The notes: generated from the sequence alone by a model not told the origin. Counted from the first letter of the stretch, positions 34,882-46,062 are shown. The stretch: 64,000 nucleotides of DNA from Tsukamurella spumae (GCF_012396015.1 NZ_JAAXOQ010000001.1:1-64000), one strand, 5' to 3'. Program-made: numbers and translations.

Positions 34882-35706
34882 GTGGCTGACATCGAAGCGC
34901 TGCTGAGTCTCGAACAGATCGACCGCGACATCTTCCGCGGCATTCACGCTCCCTCGGTCCTGGCGCGCACCTTCGGCGGCCAGGTGGCCGGTCAGGCGCT
35001 GCGGTCCGCGATCGGGACGGTCCCGGACGCCATGCAGGTGCATTCGCTGCACGGCTACTTCCTGCGGCCGGGCGATCCGGACGCGGACACAGTCTTCCTC
35101 GTCGACCGGATCCGCGACGGCAGGTCCTTCTGCACGCGGCGCGTCAACGGCGTGCAGAACGGCGAGGCGATCTTCTCCATGTCGGCCTCGTTCCAGCTTC
35201 CCGGGCAGGCGGGGATCGAGCACAGCGACGAGATGCCGCCGACGCCCGCCCCCGAGTCGGTGCCCAGCCCCCGAGAGGATCCGAACGCCACCCGCGAGAG
35301 CCTCGGGCTGTTCGAGGAGTGGAGCAACTGGGACATCCGCATCGTGCCGCAGGAGGAGACCGCGCCCTACGTGGGACGCGCGGTGCACCAGCAGGTCTGG
35401 TTCCGGCACATCGGCCGCCTGCCCGACGATCAGAACGTGCACACCAGCGCGCTCGCCTACATGAGCGACATGACGCTGCTCGGTTCGGCGCGCGTCGCCC
35501 ACCCGGGCGTCGACACGCAGGTGGCCTCCCTGGACCACGCCATGTGGTTCCTGCGCCCGTTCCGGGCCGACGAATGGCTGCTCTACGACCAGACGTCACC
35601 GTCGGCCGGTGGCGGGCGGGCGTTGACCGCCGGGCGGATCTTCGCGCAGGACGGGAACCTCGTGGCGGTCGTCATCCAGGAGGGCCTGCACCGCTTCCGG
35701 CAGTAG
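34882..35706 (+). CDS. tesB: acyl-CoA thioesterase II
   Basis: A 274-aa double hot-dog thioesterase. It has IFRGIHAP and [12 protein letters not shown] in the N-terminal hot dog, [13 protein letters not shown], and [10 protein letters not shown]-like [14 protein letters not shown] in the second, with the catalytic Asp/Thr/Gln region at LDH. It hydrolyses medium/long acyl-CoA in the cytosol. The start is GTG 34882. It sits between the pdx genes, as tesB2 does in mycobacteria. Confidence 0.94.
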   Translation: MADIEALLSLEQIDRDIFRGIHAPSVLARTFGGQVAGQALRSAIGTVPDAMQVHSLHGYFLRPGDPDADTVFLVDRIRDGRSFCTRRVNGVQNGEAIFSMSASFQLPGQAGIEHSDEMPPTPAPESVPSPREDPNATRESLGLFEEWSNWDIRIVPQEETAPYVGRAVHQQVWFRHIGRLPDDQNVHTSALAYMSDMTLLGSARVAHPGVDTQVASLDHAMWFLRPFRADEWLLYDQTSPSAGGGRALTAGRIFAQDGNLVAVVIQEGLHRFRQ

Positions 35707-35725
35707 GGCAATAGGGTGGTTCCCC

Positions 35726-36331
35726 GTGACTGTGCGGATCGGGGTACTGGCCCTCCAGGGTGACGTGCGCGAGCACCGTCAGGCGCTCGAGGCGGTGGGG
35801 GCGCGTACGGCGCTCGTGCGCACGGTGGCGGACCTGGCGGCCGTCGACGGCATCGTCGTCCCGGGCGGCGAGTCGACCACCATGAGCCGGCTGCTCGGCG
35901 TCTTCGACCTGTTCGATCCGCTCCGCGACGCGATCGCCGGCGGCCTTCCGGCCTACGGCTCGTGCGCGGGGATGATCATGCTCGCCTCCGAGGTGCTCGA
36001 CACGAGGCCCGATGCGCGCTGCCTCGGCGCGATCGACATGACGGTGCGCCGGAACGCCTTCGGACGGCAGGTGGACTCCTTCGAGACGGATCTCGAGGTC
36101 GCCGGGATCGACGGTGACCCGGTGCGCGCCGTGTTCATCCGCGCGCCGTGGGTGGAGCGGGTCGGGCCCGGCGTCCAGGTGCTGGCCAGGGTGCCCGACG
36201 ATGCCGGGGCGACTGCGGGTACGGTGGTCGCTGTTCAGCAGGGTGTGACGATGGCCACATCCTTCCATCCCGAGGTCACCGGCGATCTGCGGATCCACCG
36301 GCGCTTCGTGGACATCGTCCGGGGCGCGTGA
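35726..36331 (+). CDS. pdxT: PLP synthase glutaminase subunit PdxT
   Basis: A 201-aa class I glutamine amidotransferase that feeds ammonia to PdxS. It has [22 protein letters not shown], the nucleophile in [12 protein letters not shown], and the His/Glu of SFHPEVT. The start is GTG 35726, 19 bases after tesB. It likely lies in one operon with pdxS, the FHA/PP2C pair and tesB. Confidence 0.97.
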   Translation: MTVRIGVLALQGDVREHRQALEAVGARTALVRTVADLAAVDGIVVPGGESTTMSRLLGVFDLFDPLRDAIAGGLPAYGSCAGMIMLASEVLDTRPDARCLGAIDMTVRRNAFGRQVDSFETDLEVAGIDGDPVRAVFIRAPWVERVGPGVQVLARVPDDAGATAGTVVAVQQGVTMATSFHPEVTGDLRIHRRFVDIVRGA

Positions 36332-36364
36332 CACCGCCGCCGTAGGAGCGAGGGGAGTGGCTTC

Positions 36365-37762
36365 GTGAGCTACATGCCGGTGACCGATTCGATGTTCCTC
36401 ATGGCGGAGTCCCGCGAGCATCCGATGCACGTGGGCGGGCTGCAGCTCTTCACGCCGCCCGAGGACGCGGGCCCCGATTTCGTGCGGTCGGTGGTCGAGA
36501 CGATGCGCGAGCACGTCACGGTCAGTGAGAAGTTCGGCCGCCGGCCCGCCGATCCGGTGGGCATCCTCGGCAACACCTGGTGGTCCGAGGTTGACTCGAT
36601 CGATCTCGAGTACCACGTGCGGCACTCGGCGCTGCCGAAGCCCGGCCGGATCCGCGAGTTGTTCCAGCAGGTGTCGCTGTGGCACGAGACGCTGCTCGAC
36701 CGGCACCGGCCCATGTGGGAGATCCACGTCGTGGAGGGGCTCGAGGACGGCCGGTTCGCCGTGTACTCGAAGGTCCACCACTCGCTGGTCGACGGTGTCT
36801 CCGCGCTGCGGTACATGACCCTGGCGCTGTCGAACGACCCCGACGATCGGGAGGGGCGCGTCGTCTGGCAGCCGGGCCTGGGCCGGCGGCGCAAGCAGGC
36901 ACCGTCGGGCGGGGCGGCGGGGGCCTCGAAGCTCCTGCCCTTCAACCCCCTGAGCGCCGTCAAGCAGGTCGGCGGGCTCACCGGCGAGGTGCTGGGCATG
37001 CTCCCGGCGTCGCTCAAGGTGGCCGGAGCGACGATCCGCGACCACGACTACAAGGCGCCGTTCGAGGCCCCGCACACCATCTTCAACGTGCCGATCGGCG
37101 GCGCCCGGCGGTTCGTCGCGCAGTCCTACTCGCTCGACCGGATCGACGCGGTGCGCGCGGCGGCCGGCGCCACGGTCAACGACATCGTGCTGGCGATGTG
37201 CGGCAGCGCCCTGCGCGGCTACCTGCAGGAGCTGGGCGAGTTGCCCGACCGCTCGCTGACCGCGATGGTGCCGGTGTCCCTGCACAAGGAGGGCGCGGAG
37301 TCCTCGTCGAACGCGGTCGGCGCGGTGATCGCGACACTGGCGACCGATCTGACCGACCCGGCGGCGCGCGTGACGGCGATCCAGGACTCGGTGCGTGCCG
37401 CGCGCAAGGTGATGGGCGAACTGTCGCCGCTGCAGGTGCTGGCGCTGAGCGCGGCGAACATCGCAGGGCTCGCGCCCGGGATGCTGCCGGGGTACCGCGG
37501 CGCCACGCGTCCGCCGTTCAACCTGGTGATCTCGAACGTCCCGGGGCCGCGGGAGGCGATGTACTGGAACGGTGCCCACCTCGACGGCGTGTACCCCGCG
37601 TCCATCGCGTGGGAGGGGCAGGCGGTGAACATCACGATCTGCACGAACAACCGCAACCTGGAGTTCGGCATCACCGCGTGTCGCGCCTCCGTGCCGCACG
37701 TGCAGCGGATGATCCACTACCTCGAGGACGCGTTGACGGAGCTGGAGAAGGCTTTCACGTAA
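36365..37762 (+). CDS. wax ester synthase/diacylglycerol acyltransferase (WS/DGAT)
   Basis: A 465-aa enzyme of the bacterial WS/DGAT family that makes triacylglycerol or wax esters from acyl-CoA. The catalytic HHSLVDG motif lies near residue 138, and the C-terminal region has the conserved NVPGPREAMYWNG. It is membrane-associated. The start is GTG behind a purine-rich region. Its neighbour tesB also uses acyl-CoA. Such enzymes are abundant in mycolic-acid bacteria. Confidence 0.94.
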   Translation: MSYMPVTDSMFLMAESREHPMHVGGLQLFTPPEDAGPDFVRSVVETMREHVTVSEKFGRRPADPVGILGNTWWSEVDSIDLEYHVRHSALPKPGRIRELFQQVSLWHETLLDRHRPMWEIHVVEGLEDGRFAVYSKVHHSLVDGVSALRYMTLALSNDPDDREGRVVWQPGLGRRRKQAPSGGAAGASKLLPFNPLSAVKQVGGLTGEVLGMLPASLKVAGATIRDHDYKAPFEAPHTIFNVPIGGARRFVAQSYSLDRIDAVRAAAGATVNDIVLAMCGSALRGYLQELGELPDRSLTAMVPVSLHKEGAESSSNAVGAVIATLATDLTDPAARVTAIQDSVRAARKVMGELSPLQVLALSAANIAGLAPGMLPGYRGATRPPFNLVISNVPGPREAMYWNGAHLDGVYPASIAWEGQAVNITICTNNRNLEFGITACRASVPHVQRMIHYLEDALTELEKAFT

Positions 37763-37807
37763 ACTCGAAGGGTTGATGCAGCGCACCCGAACGGAATCGA
37801 GGGATCG

Positions 37808-38563
37808 ATGAGCGGCCATTCCAAATGGGCCACCACCAAGCACAAGAAGGCGGGGATCGACGCCAAGCGCGGCAAGCTGTTCGCCAAGCTGATCAAGAAC
37901 ATCGAGGTCGCGGCGCGTACCGGCGGCAGTGATCCCGCGGGCAACCCCACCCTGTTCGACGCCATTCAGAAGGCGAAGAAGTCGTCGGTCCCCAACGACA
38001 ACATCGAGCGCGCGCGCAAGCGCGGCGGCGGCGAGGAGGCGGGCGGCGCCGACTGGCAGACCATCATGTACGAGGGCTACGGGCCCAACGGCGTGGCCGT
38101 GCTCATCGAGTGCCTCACCGACAACCGCAACCGCGCCGCGGGCGAGGTCCGGGTCGCGATGACCCGCAACGGCGGCAACATGGCCGATCCGGGCTCGGTG
38201 TCGTACCTGTTCGCGCGCAAGGGCATCGTCACGCTCGACAAGAACGACCAGTCCGAGGACGACGTGCTCATGGCCGTGCTGGACGCGGGCGCCGAGGAGA
38301 TCAGCGACCTGGGCGAGCAGTTCGAGATCATCGCCGAGCCGACCGATCTGGTCGCCGTGCGCACCGCGCTGCAGGAGGCGGGTTTCGACTACGACTCCGC
38401 CGAGTCGGGCTTCCGCGCGTCGGTCGAGGTCCCCGTCGACGCCGACGGTGCGCGCAAGGTGTTCAAGCTGGTCGACGCGCTGGAGGACAGCGACGACGTG
38501 CAGAACGTGTACACCAATGTCGACATCTCCGACGAGGTCCTGGCGGAGCTCGAGGAGGACTGA
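37808..38563 (+). CDS. YebC/PmpR-family protein
   Basis: A 251-aa protein that begins [20 protein letters not shown] and contains the family landmarks [36 protein letters not shown] and GSVSYLF. Members act as transcriptional regulators or as translation factors that relieve polyproline stalling. It is cytosolic. In mycobacteria it lies in the same place between pdxT and ruvC. Confidence 0.97.
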   Translation: MSGHSKWATTKHKKAGIDAKRGKLFAKLIKNIEVAARTGGSDPAGNPTLFDAIQKAKKSSVPNDNIERARKRGGGEEAGGADWQTIMYEGYGPNGVAVLIECLTDNRNRAAGEVRVAMTRNGGNMADPGSVSYLFARKGIVTLDKNDQSEDDVLMAVLDAGAEEISDLGEQFEIIAEPTDLVAVRTALQEAGFDYDSAESGFRASVEVPVDADGARKVFKLVDALEDSDDVQNVYTNVDISDEVLAELEED

Positions 38564-38644
38564 TCGTCCTCGTGGCGGGCACAGGATCGACCTCTCGCAT
38601 CGGGTCCACTGCCCGGTTCTGAAGCGTCAGGATATTCTCAGGTT

Positions 38645-40348
38645 GTGACTCGCACCCGAACGGCGCTGCGCCGTGCCCCGGCATTCGCCCTGGCGGCCGC
38701 CCTGCTGCTCGGCGCGGGCGGGGCCGCCGTCTGGGAGACGGGCCGCGCGGAGACCGTGCACGGGGCCACGGCGATCGGCGTCGACTTCGGTTCCCTGGGC
38801 CGCGACGATGCGACCGCCCGCCTGACGGAGGCGGCCCGCCGCGCGGATGCCGAGCCGGTGACGCTGCGCACCGACAAGGGCACCGTCCGGCTCACGCCCG
38901 CGGAGCTCGGGCTCAGGATGGACGTCCCCGCCACCGTGCAGCGCGCGATCGACCAGCGATCGCCGCTGCGCGACCTGGTGGGATTCGTCAGCGCGCGGCA
39001 TGTGCAGCCGGTTTCCACGGTCGACCGCGCGGTGTTCGACGCGGCGCTGGCCAAGGTGGGCGGCCCGCTCACCGAGGCGGCCGCCGACGGTGCCGTCGTC
39101 TACCGGTCCGGTAGGCCCGTGGCCGTCGAGCCGAAGGCCGGCGACCGGATCGATCCGGCGCACGCCGCGGCGGCCGTCGCCGCCGCCTGGCCGGAGAGCA
39201 CCGACATCGTGCTCCCCACGGAGAAGATGACCCCCACGGTGTCCGCGGACACCGTGCACAAGGTCGCCTCCGGCGCCGCGGCGCAGGCCGTCGCCTCCGA
39301 GGTCGTGCTCCGTCGGGACGGTGCGGGCCAGGTACCCGCGGGCACCGTCGGGCACGTGTCCGCCGCCGACATCGGTACGTTCCTGTCGTTCCGGCCCGAC
39401 GGTGCCGGCAACCTCGCGCCGAAGGTCGACCGGGAGGCCGCGAAGAAGCTGCTCGGCACGCGGCTGGAGTCGGCGGTCGCGAAGCCGAAGGACGCCGGGT
39501 TCAGCGTCTCGGGTGGCACGCCGACCGTGACCGACTCGGTCCCGGGCCGGGAGGTGGTGTGGGACCCCACGATCGACGCGGTGTCCAAGGCCGTGGTCGA
39601 GCAGTCCGCGCAGGGCCGCACGGCGACCGCGCAGTTCAAGACTGTCGAGCCCAAGCTCACCACCGCGCGGGCCAAGGAACTCGGCGTGCGGGAGGTGGTC
39701 AGCGAGTTCTCCACCGGCGGGTTCAGCGACGCCTCCGGTGTGAACATCCGGCGCGTCGCCCAGCAGGTGAACGGCGCGGTGGTCCTGCCCGGGGAGACCT
39801 TCTCGCTCAACGGCTACACCGGCCCTCGCGGCACCGCGCAGGGGTACGTCGAGTCGGGGATCATCAACAACGGACGCCCCGACAAGGCCGTGGGCGGCGG
39901 CATCTCGCAGTTCGCGACCACGCTCTACAACGCCGCGTACTTCGCCGGGCTCGAGGACGTCGGCCACACCGAGCACAGCTACTACATCTCGCGCTACCCG
40001 GAGGCGCGGGAGGCCACGGTCTTCGAGGGCGCGATCGACCTGCAGTTCCGCAACGACACGCCGTACGGCATCGTCATCGAGGCGAGTGGCGGCGCGTCGT
40101 CGGTGTCGGTGCGGATGTGGAGCACCAAGACCCGGGAGGTGTCGTCGAGCACGGGCGCGCGCAGCCTGCCGACCGAGCCGCGCACCATCCGGCTGCCGAA
40201 GGGGCCGCACTGCGTCGCGAGCACCGGCCAGCCGGGCTTCACCACGAGCAACACCCGGACCATCACGGACCTCAAGTCCGGGAACGTGATCTCGCGGCAC
40301 ACCCGCACCGTCAAGTACGACCCGGTGCCGACCGTCATCTGCGAGTAG
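38645..40348 (+). CDS. VanW-family exported protein with peptidoglycan-binding-like domains
   Basis: A 567-aa protein with a signal anchor at 10-30 ([17 protein letters not shown]). Two PG_binding_4-like repeats follow (~75-180 and ~210-310). A VanW domain covers ~350-475 ([22 protein letters not shown] is split by the family's [20 protein letters not shown] region), and a short beta tail with two cysteines ends the protein. It probably acts at the cell wall; the biochemical role of VanW is unknown. The start is GTG. It is convergent with nothing and precedes ruvC by ~100 bases. Confidence 0.88.
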   Translation: MTRTRTALRRAPAFALAAALLLGAGGAAVWETGRAETVHGATAIGVDFGSLGRDDATARLTEAARRADAEPVTLRTDKGTVRLTPAELGLRMDVPATVQRAIDQRSPLRDLVGFVSARHVQPVSTVDRAVFDAALAKVGGPLTEAAADGAVVYRSGRPVAVEPKAGDRIDPAHAAAAVAAAWPESTDIVLPTEKMTPTVSADTVHKVASGAAAQAVASEVVLRRDGAGQVPAGTVGHVSAADIGTFLSFRPDGAGNLAPKVDREAAKKLLGTRLESAVAKPKDAGFSVSGGTPTVTDSVPGREVVWDPTIDAVSKAVVEQSAQGRTATAQFKTVEPKLTTARAKELGVREVVSEFSTGGFSDASGVNIRRVAQQVNGAVVLPGETFSLNGYTGPRGTAQGYVESGIINNGRPDKAVGGGISQFATTLYNAAYFAGLEDVGHTEHSYYISRYPEAREATVFEGAIDLQFRNDTPYGIVIEASGGASSVSVRMWSTKTREVSSSTGARSLPTEPRTIRLPKGPHCVASTGQPGFTTSNTRTITDLKSGNVISRHTRTVKYDPVPTVICE

Positions 40349-40400
40349 CCCGCGTCATCGCGGGTGCGTGTTGGTGCGACGAGGCGGTGCCGGGCTCCGG

Positions 40401-40423
40401 TATGCTCTCGAACAAAGGTTTGA
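40401..40423 (+). promoter_or_regulatory. LexA (SOS) box overlapping the ruvC promoter
   Basis: TCGAAC-AAAG-GTTTGA at 40408-40423 matches the mycobacterial LexA consensus TCGAAC-N4-GTTCGA with one mismatch. It directly follows a -10-like TATGCT (40401-40406) and ends 28 bases before the ruvC ATG. ruvCAB would thus be induced by DNA damage, as known in related bacteria. Confidence 0.75.
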
Positions 40424-40451
40424 GTGTTCGACGGTGCTCGGAGGTGCGGTC

Positions 40452-41039
40452 ATGCGGGTGATGGGGGTGGACCCCGGGCTCACGCGCTGCGGCCTGTCGG
40501 TGGTCGAGACGGGTGTGGGGCGCAAGGTCACCGCGCTCGACGTCGACGTGGTCCGCACGCCGGCCACGATGCCGCTGCCGGAGCGCCTGCTCGCGGTGTG
40601 GACCGCCGCGGAGTTCTGGATGGACACCCACCAGCCGGACGTGATCGCGGTCGAGCGGGTGTTCGCGCAGCACAACGTGTCCACGGCGATGGGAACGGCG
40701 CAGGCCGGCGGCGTCGTCGCGCTGGCGGCCGCGCGCCGGGGGATCGACGTGCATTTCCACACCCCGTCGGAGGTCAAGGCGGCCGTCACGGGCAACGGCA
40801 ACGCGGGCAAGGCCCAGGTCACGGCCATGATCACCCGGATTCTGGGGCTGCAGAAGGCGCCGGAGCCCGCGGACGCCGCCGACGCGCTGGCGCTGGCGGT
40901 CTGCCACAGCTGGCGGGCGCCCATGATCGCGCGGATGGCGGAGGCCGAGCGCGCGGCGGCGGAGCAGAAGAAGGTGTTTCAGCAGCGACTCGCGGCCCAG
41001 CGCCGCGAGGCCAAGAAGGTGACGGGGGGAGTGCGATGA
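40452..41039 (+). CDS. ruvC: Holliday junction resolvase RuvC
   Basis: A 195-aa endonuclease that cuts Holliday junctions as a dimer. It has the acidic residues in [18 protein letters not shown] and [13 protein letters not shown], and [17 protein letters not shown]. The C-terminal Lys/Arg/Gln-rich tail is longer than in E. coli. The start ATG 40452 lies just after the LexA box. Its stop overlaps ruvA (ATGA). Confidence 0.98.
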   Translation: MRVMGVDPGLTRCGLSVVETGVGRKVTALDVDVVRTPATMPLPERLLAVWTAAEFWMDTHQPDVIAVERVFAQHNVSTAMGTAQAGGVVALAAARRGIDVHFHTPSEVKAAVTGNGNAGKAQVTAMITRILGLQKAPEPADAADALALAVCHSWRAPMIARMAEAERAAAEQKKVFQQRLAAQRREAKKVTGGVR

Positions 41040-41635
41040 TCGCGTCGCTGCGCGGCGAGGTACGGCACATCGGTCTGGACCACGTGGTGATCGAGTGCGG
41101 CGGCGTGGGCTACAAGGTCCTCGTCGTCCCGAACACCGCCGGCGCGCTGACCAGGGGGAGTGAGGGCTTCCTGCTCACCTCGATGGTGGTCCGGGAGGAC
41201 TCGCAGACGCTGTACGGCTTCACCGACGGCCCGCAGCAGGAGCTGTTCCACCTGCTCCAGACGGTGCAGGGGGTCGGCCCCCGGCTCGCCATGGCGGCGA
41301 TCGCCGTGCTGGACCCGGCGCAGATGCAGACGGCCATCGCCGCCGGCGACCTCAAGACCCTGTGCCTGATCCCCGGCATCGGCAAGCGGGTCGCCGAGCG
41401 GATCCACATCGAGCTCAAGGACAAGGTGTCCGCGGCACCGTCGGACGGCTCCGGCACGGCGGGGTCGACGGTGCCGGTCGGCGGCGTCGCGCAGCAGCTG
41501 ATCGACGCGCTCGAGGGGCTGGGGTTCACGCCGAAGCAGGCCGAGCCGGCGGTGGCCGCCGTCGTCGAGGCGGGTGCGGGCAAGTCGGTCTCCGAACTGC
41601 TGCGCGACGCGCTGAAGTCGCTGGGACGTGGCTGA
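41036..41635 (+). CDS. ruvA: Holliday junction branch-migration protein RuvA
   Basis: A 199-aa protein. It has the N-terminal OB fold ([18 protein letters not shown]), the two helix-hairpin-helix motifs ([29 protein letters not shown]) and the flexible linker plus domain III ([14 protein letters not shown]), which contacts RuvB. It binds four-way junctions as a tetramer. It overlaps both ruvC and ruvB. Confidence 0.98.
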   Translation: MIASLRGEVRHIGLDHVVIECGGVGYKVLVVPNTAGALTRGSEGFLLTSMVVREDSQTLYGFTDGPQQELFHLLQTVQGVGPRLAMAAIAVLDPAQMQTAIAAGDLKTLCLIPGIGKRVAERIHIELKDKVSAAPSDGSGTAGSTVPVGGVAQQLIDALEGLGFTPKQAEPAVAAVVEAGAGKSVSELLRDALKSLGRG

Positions 41636-42740
41636 GGTGCAATACGACGAGGGCGTCGACGGCGAGTTCGGCAGCGAGTTCGAGGAGGTCGAGGGTGTCA
41701 TGGGCCCGTCGGCCCTCGCCGGTGACGACACCGAGTCGCTGCGGCCGAAGTCCCTCGACGAGTTCATCGGCCAGCCGAAGGTCCGGGAGCAGCTGCAGCT
41801 GGTGCTGCACGGCGCGAAACTCCGCGGCGGCACCCCCGATCACATCCTGCTCTCCGGCCCGCCCGGCCTGGGCAAGACCAGCCTCGCGATGATCATCGCC
41901 GCCGAGCTCGGCACCGCGCTGCGGGTGACCTCGGGCCCGGCGCTCGAGCGCGCCGGCGACCTGGCCGCGATGCTGTCGAACCTGGTCGAGGGCGATGTGC
42001 TGTTCATCGACGAGATCCATCGCATGGCACGCCCCGCCGAGGAGATGCTCTACCTCGCCATGGAGGACTTCCGCGTGGACGTCGTGGTCGGCAAGGGACC
42101 GGGCGCCACGTCCATCCCGCTGGACGTCGCGCCGTTCACCCTGGTCGGCGCCACCACCCGGTCCGGCGCGCTCACCGGCCCGCTGCGCGACCGGTTCGGC
42201 TTCACCGCGCACATGGATTTCTACGAGACCGCCGACCTGGTCCAGGTCATCGAACGGAGCGCGAAGATCCTCGGGATCGCGATCGAGCGGGAGGCCGCAG
42301 CGGAGATCGGCAGCCGCAGCCGCGGCACACCGCGCATCGCGAACCGCCTCCTGCGCCGCGTCCGCGACTTCGCCGATGTCCGCGCCGACGGTGTCGTCAC
42401 CGTCGAGGTGGCGCGCGGGGCGCTCAAGGTCTACGACGTCGACGAGCTGGGCCTCGACCGCCTCGACCGCGCGGTGCTCGGCGCGCTGATCCGCAGTTTC
42501 GGCGGCGGCCCCGTCGGCGTGTCCACGCTCGCCGTCGCGGTCGGCGAGGAGCCGGGCACCGTCGAGGAGGTGTGCGAGCCCTTCCTCGTGCGCGCCGGCA
42601 TGCTCGCCCGCACCCCGCGCGGCCGCGTCGCGACCATGGCCGCCTGGCACCACCTGGGCCTCACCCCGCCCGCGGGGGCCCTCGCCTCCGGCATCGAGGT
42701 GCGCGGGGACTTCGACGCCGGCGACGAGCGCCTCTTCTGA
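41628..42740 (+). CDS. ruvB: Holliday junction helicase RuvB
   Basis: A 370-aa AAA+ motor that drives branch migration. It has Walker [12 protein letters not shown], Walker [10 protein letters not shown], sensor 1 VGATTRSG, the Arg finger region GPLRDRFG, and the C-terminal winged helix ([18 protein letters not shown]). It starts at GTG 41628, 8 bases inside ruvA. The N-terminal ~35 residues are acidic and longer than in most homologues. Confidence 0.98.
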   Translation: MAEVQYDEGVDGEFGSEFEEVEGVMGPSALAGDDTESLRPKSLDEFIGQPKVREQLQLVLHGAKLRGGTPDHILLSGPPGLGKTSLAMIIAAELGTALRVTSGPALERAGDLAAMLSNLVEGDVLFIDEIHRMARPAEEMLYLAMEDFRVDVVVGKGPGATSIPLDVAPFTLVGATTRSGALTGPLRDRFGFTAHMDFYETADLVQVIERSAKILGIAIEREAAAEIGSRSRGTPRIANRLLRRVRDFADVRADGVVTVEVARGALKVYDVDELGLDRLDRAVLGALIRSFGGGPVGVSTLAVAVGEEPGTVEEVCEPFLVRAGMLARTPRGRVATMAAWHHLGLTPPAGALASGIEVRGDFDAGDERLF

Positions 42741-42760
42741 GGTGGCGCTGCGCCGCCGTT

Positions 42761-44722
42761 CTACCGCGGTGCGGTCAGGTCGTAGACGGTCGTCCCGTCG
42801 ACGGTGCGCGCGGTGAAGGTCTTCTCCACCCACGCCGTGATCTCCGCCGCCGTACCGGATCCGCGCCCGAAGCCGAACCCTCCGGATTCCGCGAGGAAGT
42901 AGTGGATCTGCCCGTCCGCCACGGACATCTGGAACTGCGCGAGCGTCGGTGACGGGTCGGTGCCGTTGAACCCGCCGATCGGCATGACCGGCCTCCCGGT
43001 CGCCAGCTGCGGGCCGGCCGCGCTGTTCGCGCCGACGGTCGCCGCGATCCAGGTGTAGCGGTCCGCGTCCTGCAGGAGCAGGGACTTCAGCGCCGCGCTC
43101 GGCTCGCTGCCCATGAGGAACGACGGTCCGCCGCGCCCCCGCTCACCGTCGGCGCCCGGACCGGACTGCTCGGCGAACCGTTTCACGAACTCGGGCATGC
43201 CCTGCCCGCCTCGTCCCGGGCCGAAGCCGTGGCCGCTCGACGGTCCGGCGGAGACGATCGCGCCCTGCCGGGGCGTGGCGATCGTCTCGGCGGCGAAGGC
43301 GACCTGCCCGGCGATCCCGGTGACGAGGGCCGCGAGGGTGATGACGCCGACCAGGCCCCGTGCCTGTCGGACCGCGGGCACGAGTGTGGCGAGCAGCGCG
43401 ACCGTCCCGATCGCCGCGGCGGCCGCGATCAGCCAGCGCAGCCACGGATTCCAGTTCGGCGTCTGCACGAGGATGTACCAGCCGGTCGCTCCGGTCGCCG
43501 TGACGGCGAGGGCGCCGGCCACCCGGACCCACGGCCGCGCGCGCTCGCGCCATCCCACGGCGACGCCGATCGCGACCAGCGCGGCGATCGCGGGCGCCAG
43601 CGCGACCGTGTAGTACGCGTGGAAGATACCCGCCATGAGGCTGAAGGTGAGGCCCGTGACCAGGAGCCAGGATCCCCAGGCCAGCACGGCGGCCCGATCG
43701 CCATCGGTGCGTGGCGCGCGGCCGCGTAGCACGAGGACCAGCAGCAGCGCGAGGAGCGCCGCGGGGATCAGCCAGGCGATCTGCCCGGCCTGCTCGGGCT
43801 GGAACATGCGCAGGATGCTGGGATCGCCCCACATGCCGCCGCCCTTGCCGCCGGGGAACTCGAAACCGGAGGGCAGGTCCATCCCGCCCGGCAGGTACGA
43901 CGATGCGTCCCCGCCGCGGCCCGGCACGAGGCTGCCCTTCTCGTTGCCGTTGAGGCGGCCGAGGCCGTTGTAGCCCAGCGTCAGTTCGAGGATCGAGTTG
44001 TGTTGCGAGCCACCGATCCAGGGTCGCGACGCGGCGGGCCACAGCTCGACGGTCAGCAGCCACCAGCCCGCACCGACGACCATCGCGGCGCCCGCGGCGC
44101 ACAGTTGCGCGATGCGCACGGCGATCCGCGGCGGACCGGCGACGAGGTAGGTGAGCGCGAGTCCGGGGACGATCAGCATCACCGCGAGTTGCTTGGTGAG
44201 GAAGCCGAATCCGACGAAGGCGCCGCAGGCGATTAGCCAGCGCCACCGGCCGTCCTCGACCGCGCGGAGCATCGCCCAGGTCGCGGCGATCATCAGGAGC
44301 ACGAGCAGGGCGTCGGGGTTGTTGAACCGGAACATCAGGGCCGCGACGGGGGTCACCGCCAGCAGCAGTCCCGCGAGGAGTCCGGCACCGGGCCCGAACC
44401 GGCGGCGCACCGTCGCGTACAGCAGCGCGACGGACGCGACGCCGAGGAGCGCCTGCGGTATCAGCATCGCCCACGGGTTCACGCCGAAGACGCGGGTGGA
44501 CAGCTCCATCACCCACAGCGAGGCGGGCGGCTTGTCCACGGTGATCGAGTTCGCGGCGTCGGAGCTGCCGAAGAACATCGCCTTCCAGCTCTCGGTGCCG
44601 GCCTGCACCGCCGCGGAGTAGAAGGAGTTCGCCCAGCCCGCCCGGCCGAGGCCCCAGATGTAGGCGACGGCCGTCCCCACGAGGAGGACGGCCAGCACGC
44701 AGCGCTCCTTGAGCCTGGTCAC
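42761..44722 (-). CDS. polyprenol-phosphate-dependent glycosyltransferase (GT39/ArnT-like, YkcB type)
   Basis: A 653-aa integral membrane protein with about 11-12 helices. The first loop has NSFYSAAVQAGTESWKAMFF and the catalytic acidic pair region SITVDKPPASLWVMELSTRVFG, as in the PMT/ArnT group. A large Gly-rich outer loop lies in the middle, and a soluble domain rich in Gly/Arg follows the last helices. It transfers a sugar from a polyprenol carrier to an extracellular target. The start is GTG 44722, overlapping the upstream DPM1-like gene by 4 bases, which would supply the lipid-linked sugar. Confidence 0.85.
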   Translation of the reverse strand: MTRLKERCVLAVLLVGTAVAYIWGLGRAGWANSFYSAAVQAGTESWKAMFFGSSDAANSITVDKPPASLWVMELSTRVFGVNPWAMLIPQALLGVASVALLYATVRRRFGPGAGLLAGLLLAVTPVAALMFRFNNPDALLVLLMIAATWAMLRAVEDGRWRWLIACGAFVGFGFLTKQLAVMLIVPGLALTYLVAGPPRIAVRIAQLCAAGAAMVVGAGWWLLTVELWPAASRPWIGGSQHNSILELTLGYNGLGRLNGNEKGSLVPGRGGDASSYLPGGMDLPSGFEFPGGKGGGMWGDPSILRMFQPEQAGQIAWLIPAALLALLLVLVLRGRAPRTDGDRAAVLAWGSWLLVTGLTFSLMAGIFHAYYTVALAPAIAALVAIGVAVGWRERARPWVRVAGALAVTATGATGWYILVQTPNWNPWLRWLIAAAAAIGTVALLATLVPAVRQARGLVGVITLAALVTGIAGQVAFAAETIATPRQGAIVSAGPSSGHGFGPGRGGQGMPEFVKRFAEQSGPGADGERGRGGPSFLMGSEPSAALKSLLLQDADRYTWIAATVGANSAAGPQLATGRPVMPIGGFNGTDPSPTLAQFQMSVADGQIHYFLAESGGFGFGRGSGTAAEITAWVEKTFTARTVDGTTVYDLTAPR

Positions 44723-45981
44723 GACGCGGCCCCCGAGGTCCGGAAGATCAGGCGCATGCCCAGGAACCGGGTCACCGTCGCGACGAGGTTCGCGACCACG
44801 AGCACCGCCAGCTGGAGTTCTCGGTTCGCGTGGGGCGCGACGTGCGCGAGCGCGACGAGACTGCCCGCGGTGAGCGCCCAGGTGACCAGGAAGACGACGA
44901 GTCCCTGCGCGTGGTGCCGCGCGGCGCCCTCGCGACCGGTCACGCCGAACGTGAAGGAGCGATTCGCGGCGATGTTGCCGACCGCGGTGATGAGCAGCGC
45001 GGTGAAGTTCGCGGCCTGCGCCCCGATCACGGGGTGCAGCAGCAGATACAGCAGCGCGTACGCGACGGTACTCGCGACGCCGACCACGGCGAACCGCGCG
45101 AGCTGGCCCACCATGCCGCGGGGCACCCCGTCGACCTGCGGTTCCTCCCGCCCGAGGGCGCGGCGGACGTCGTCGAGGGGGAGGCTTCCGGTGGCGAGGC
45201 CGCGCCCCACGCGGATCACACCCCGGAGGTCCTTGAGAACGGTGTCGACGATGTCGACCCGGCTGTCGGGGTCGTCCGTCCAATCGACGGGGACCTCGTG
45301 GATGCGCAGGCCCGCGCGCTCGGCGAGCACGAGGAGTTCGGTGTCGAAGAACCACTCGCCGTCCTCGACGAGCGGCAGCAGTTCCCGCGCGACATCGGTG
45401 CGGATCGCCTTGAAGCCGCACTGGGCGTCGGAGAAGCGCACGCGCAGCGCGGTGTGCAACAGCAGGTTGTAGCTGCGGGAGATGAACTCGCGCTTGGGGC
45501 CGCGGACCACCTTCGCGCCGCGTCCCAGGCGGGTGCCGATCGCGAGGTCGCTGTGGCCGGAGAGGAGGGGCGCGACCAACGGGTACAGGGCCTTGAGGTC
45601 GGTCGAGAGGTCGACGTCCATGTACACCAGGACGCGGGCATCGGACTCGGCCCAGACCCGGCGCAGCGCGCGGCCGCGCCCCTTGGCGTCGAGGTGCACC
45701 ACGCGCACGCCGTCGAGCGCGCCGGCCAGAGCGCGGGCGACGGACAGGGTGTCGTCGGTGCTGGCGTTGTCCGCGATGGTGATCCGCGCAGGGATGCCCA
45801 GCGAGCGATCGAGGTAGGCGTGGAGGGTCTCCACGCAGTGCGCGAGGGTGTGGGCCTCGTTGTACACGGGGATCACGATGTCGAGGACGGGCGCGGTACC
45901 CGTCGAGGCGGAGGAGGCGACCATGTCGGCGCGCTCGGGGTCGTCCGTGGCACTCGGGCCCGACGCGATCTCGGTTGTCAT
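44719..45981 (-). CDS. GT2 polyprenol-phosphate glycosyltransferase fused to GtrA domain
   Basis: A 420-aa protein. Residues ~30-260 form a GT2 domain (LDIVIPVYNEAHTLAHCVE, ITIADNASTDDT, VYMDVDLSTDL, DAQCGFKAIR), as in dolichol-phosphate mannosyl/glucosyl synthases. Residues ~285-415 form a GtrA-type four-helix membrane domain (FAVVGVASTVAYALLYLLLH). It would load a sugar onto polyprenol phosphate and help flip it. It is coupled to the GT39 gene downstream, so the two form a two-step glycosylation module (the YkcC/YkcB arrangement). Confidence 0.9.
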   Translation of the reverse strand: MTTEIASGPSATDDPERADMVASSASTGTAPVLDIVIPVYNEAHTLAHCVETLHAYLDRSLGIPARITIADNASTDDTLSVARALAGALDGVRVVHLDAKGRGRALRRVWAESDARVLVYMDVDLSTDLKALYPLVAPLLSGHSDLAIGTRLGRGAKVVRGPKREFISRSYNLLLHTALRVRFSDAQCGFKAIRTDVARELLPLVEDGEWFFDTELLVLAERAGLRIHEVPVDWTDDPDSRVDIVDTVLKDLRGVIRVGRGLATGSLPLDDVRRALGREEPQVDGVPRGMVGQLARFAVVGVASTVAYALLYLLLHPVIGAQAANFTALLITAVGNIAANRSFTFGVTGREGAARHHAQGLVVFLVTWALTAGSLVALAHVAPHANRELQLAVLVVANLVATVTRFLGMRLIFRTSGAAS

Positions 45982-46062
45982 GGCACCGATCGTCGAGTGC
46001 CGCGCTGCCGTGATCCTGTCCTGAGTCTGTGGGGTCGCTGCGAGCGGGATAGATTCGTGGGC

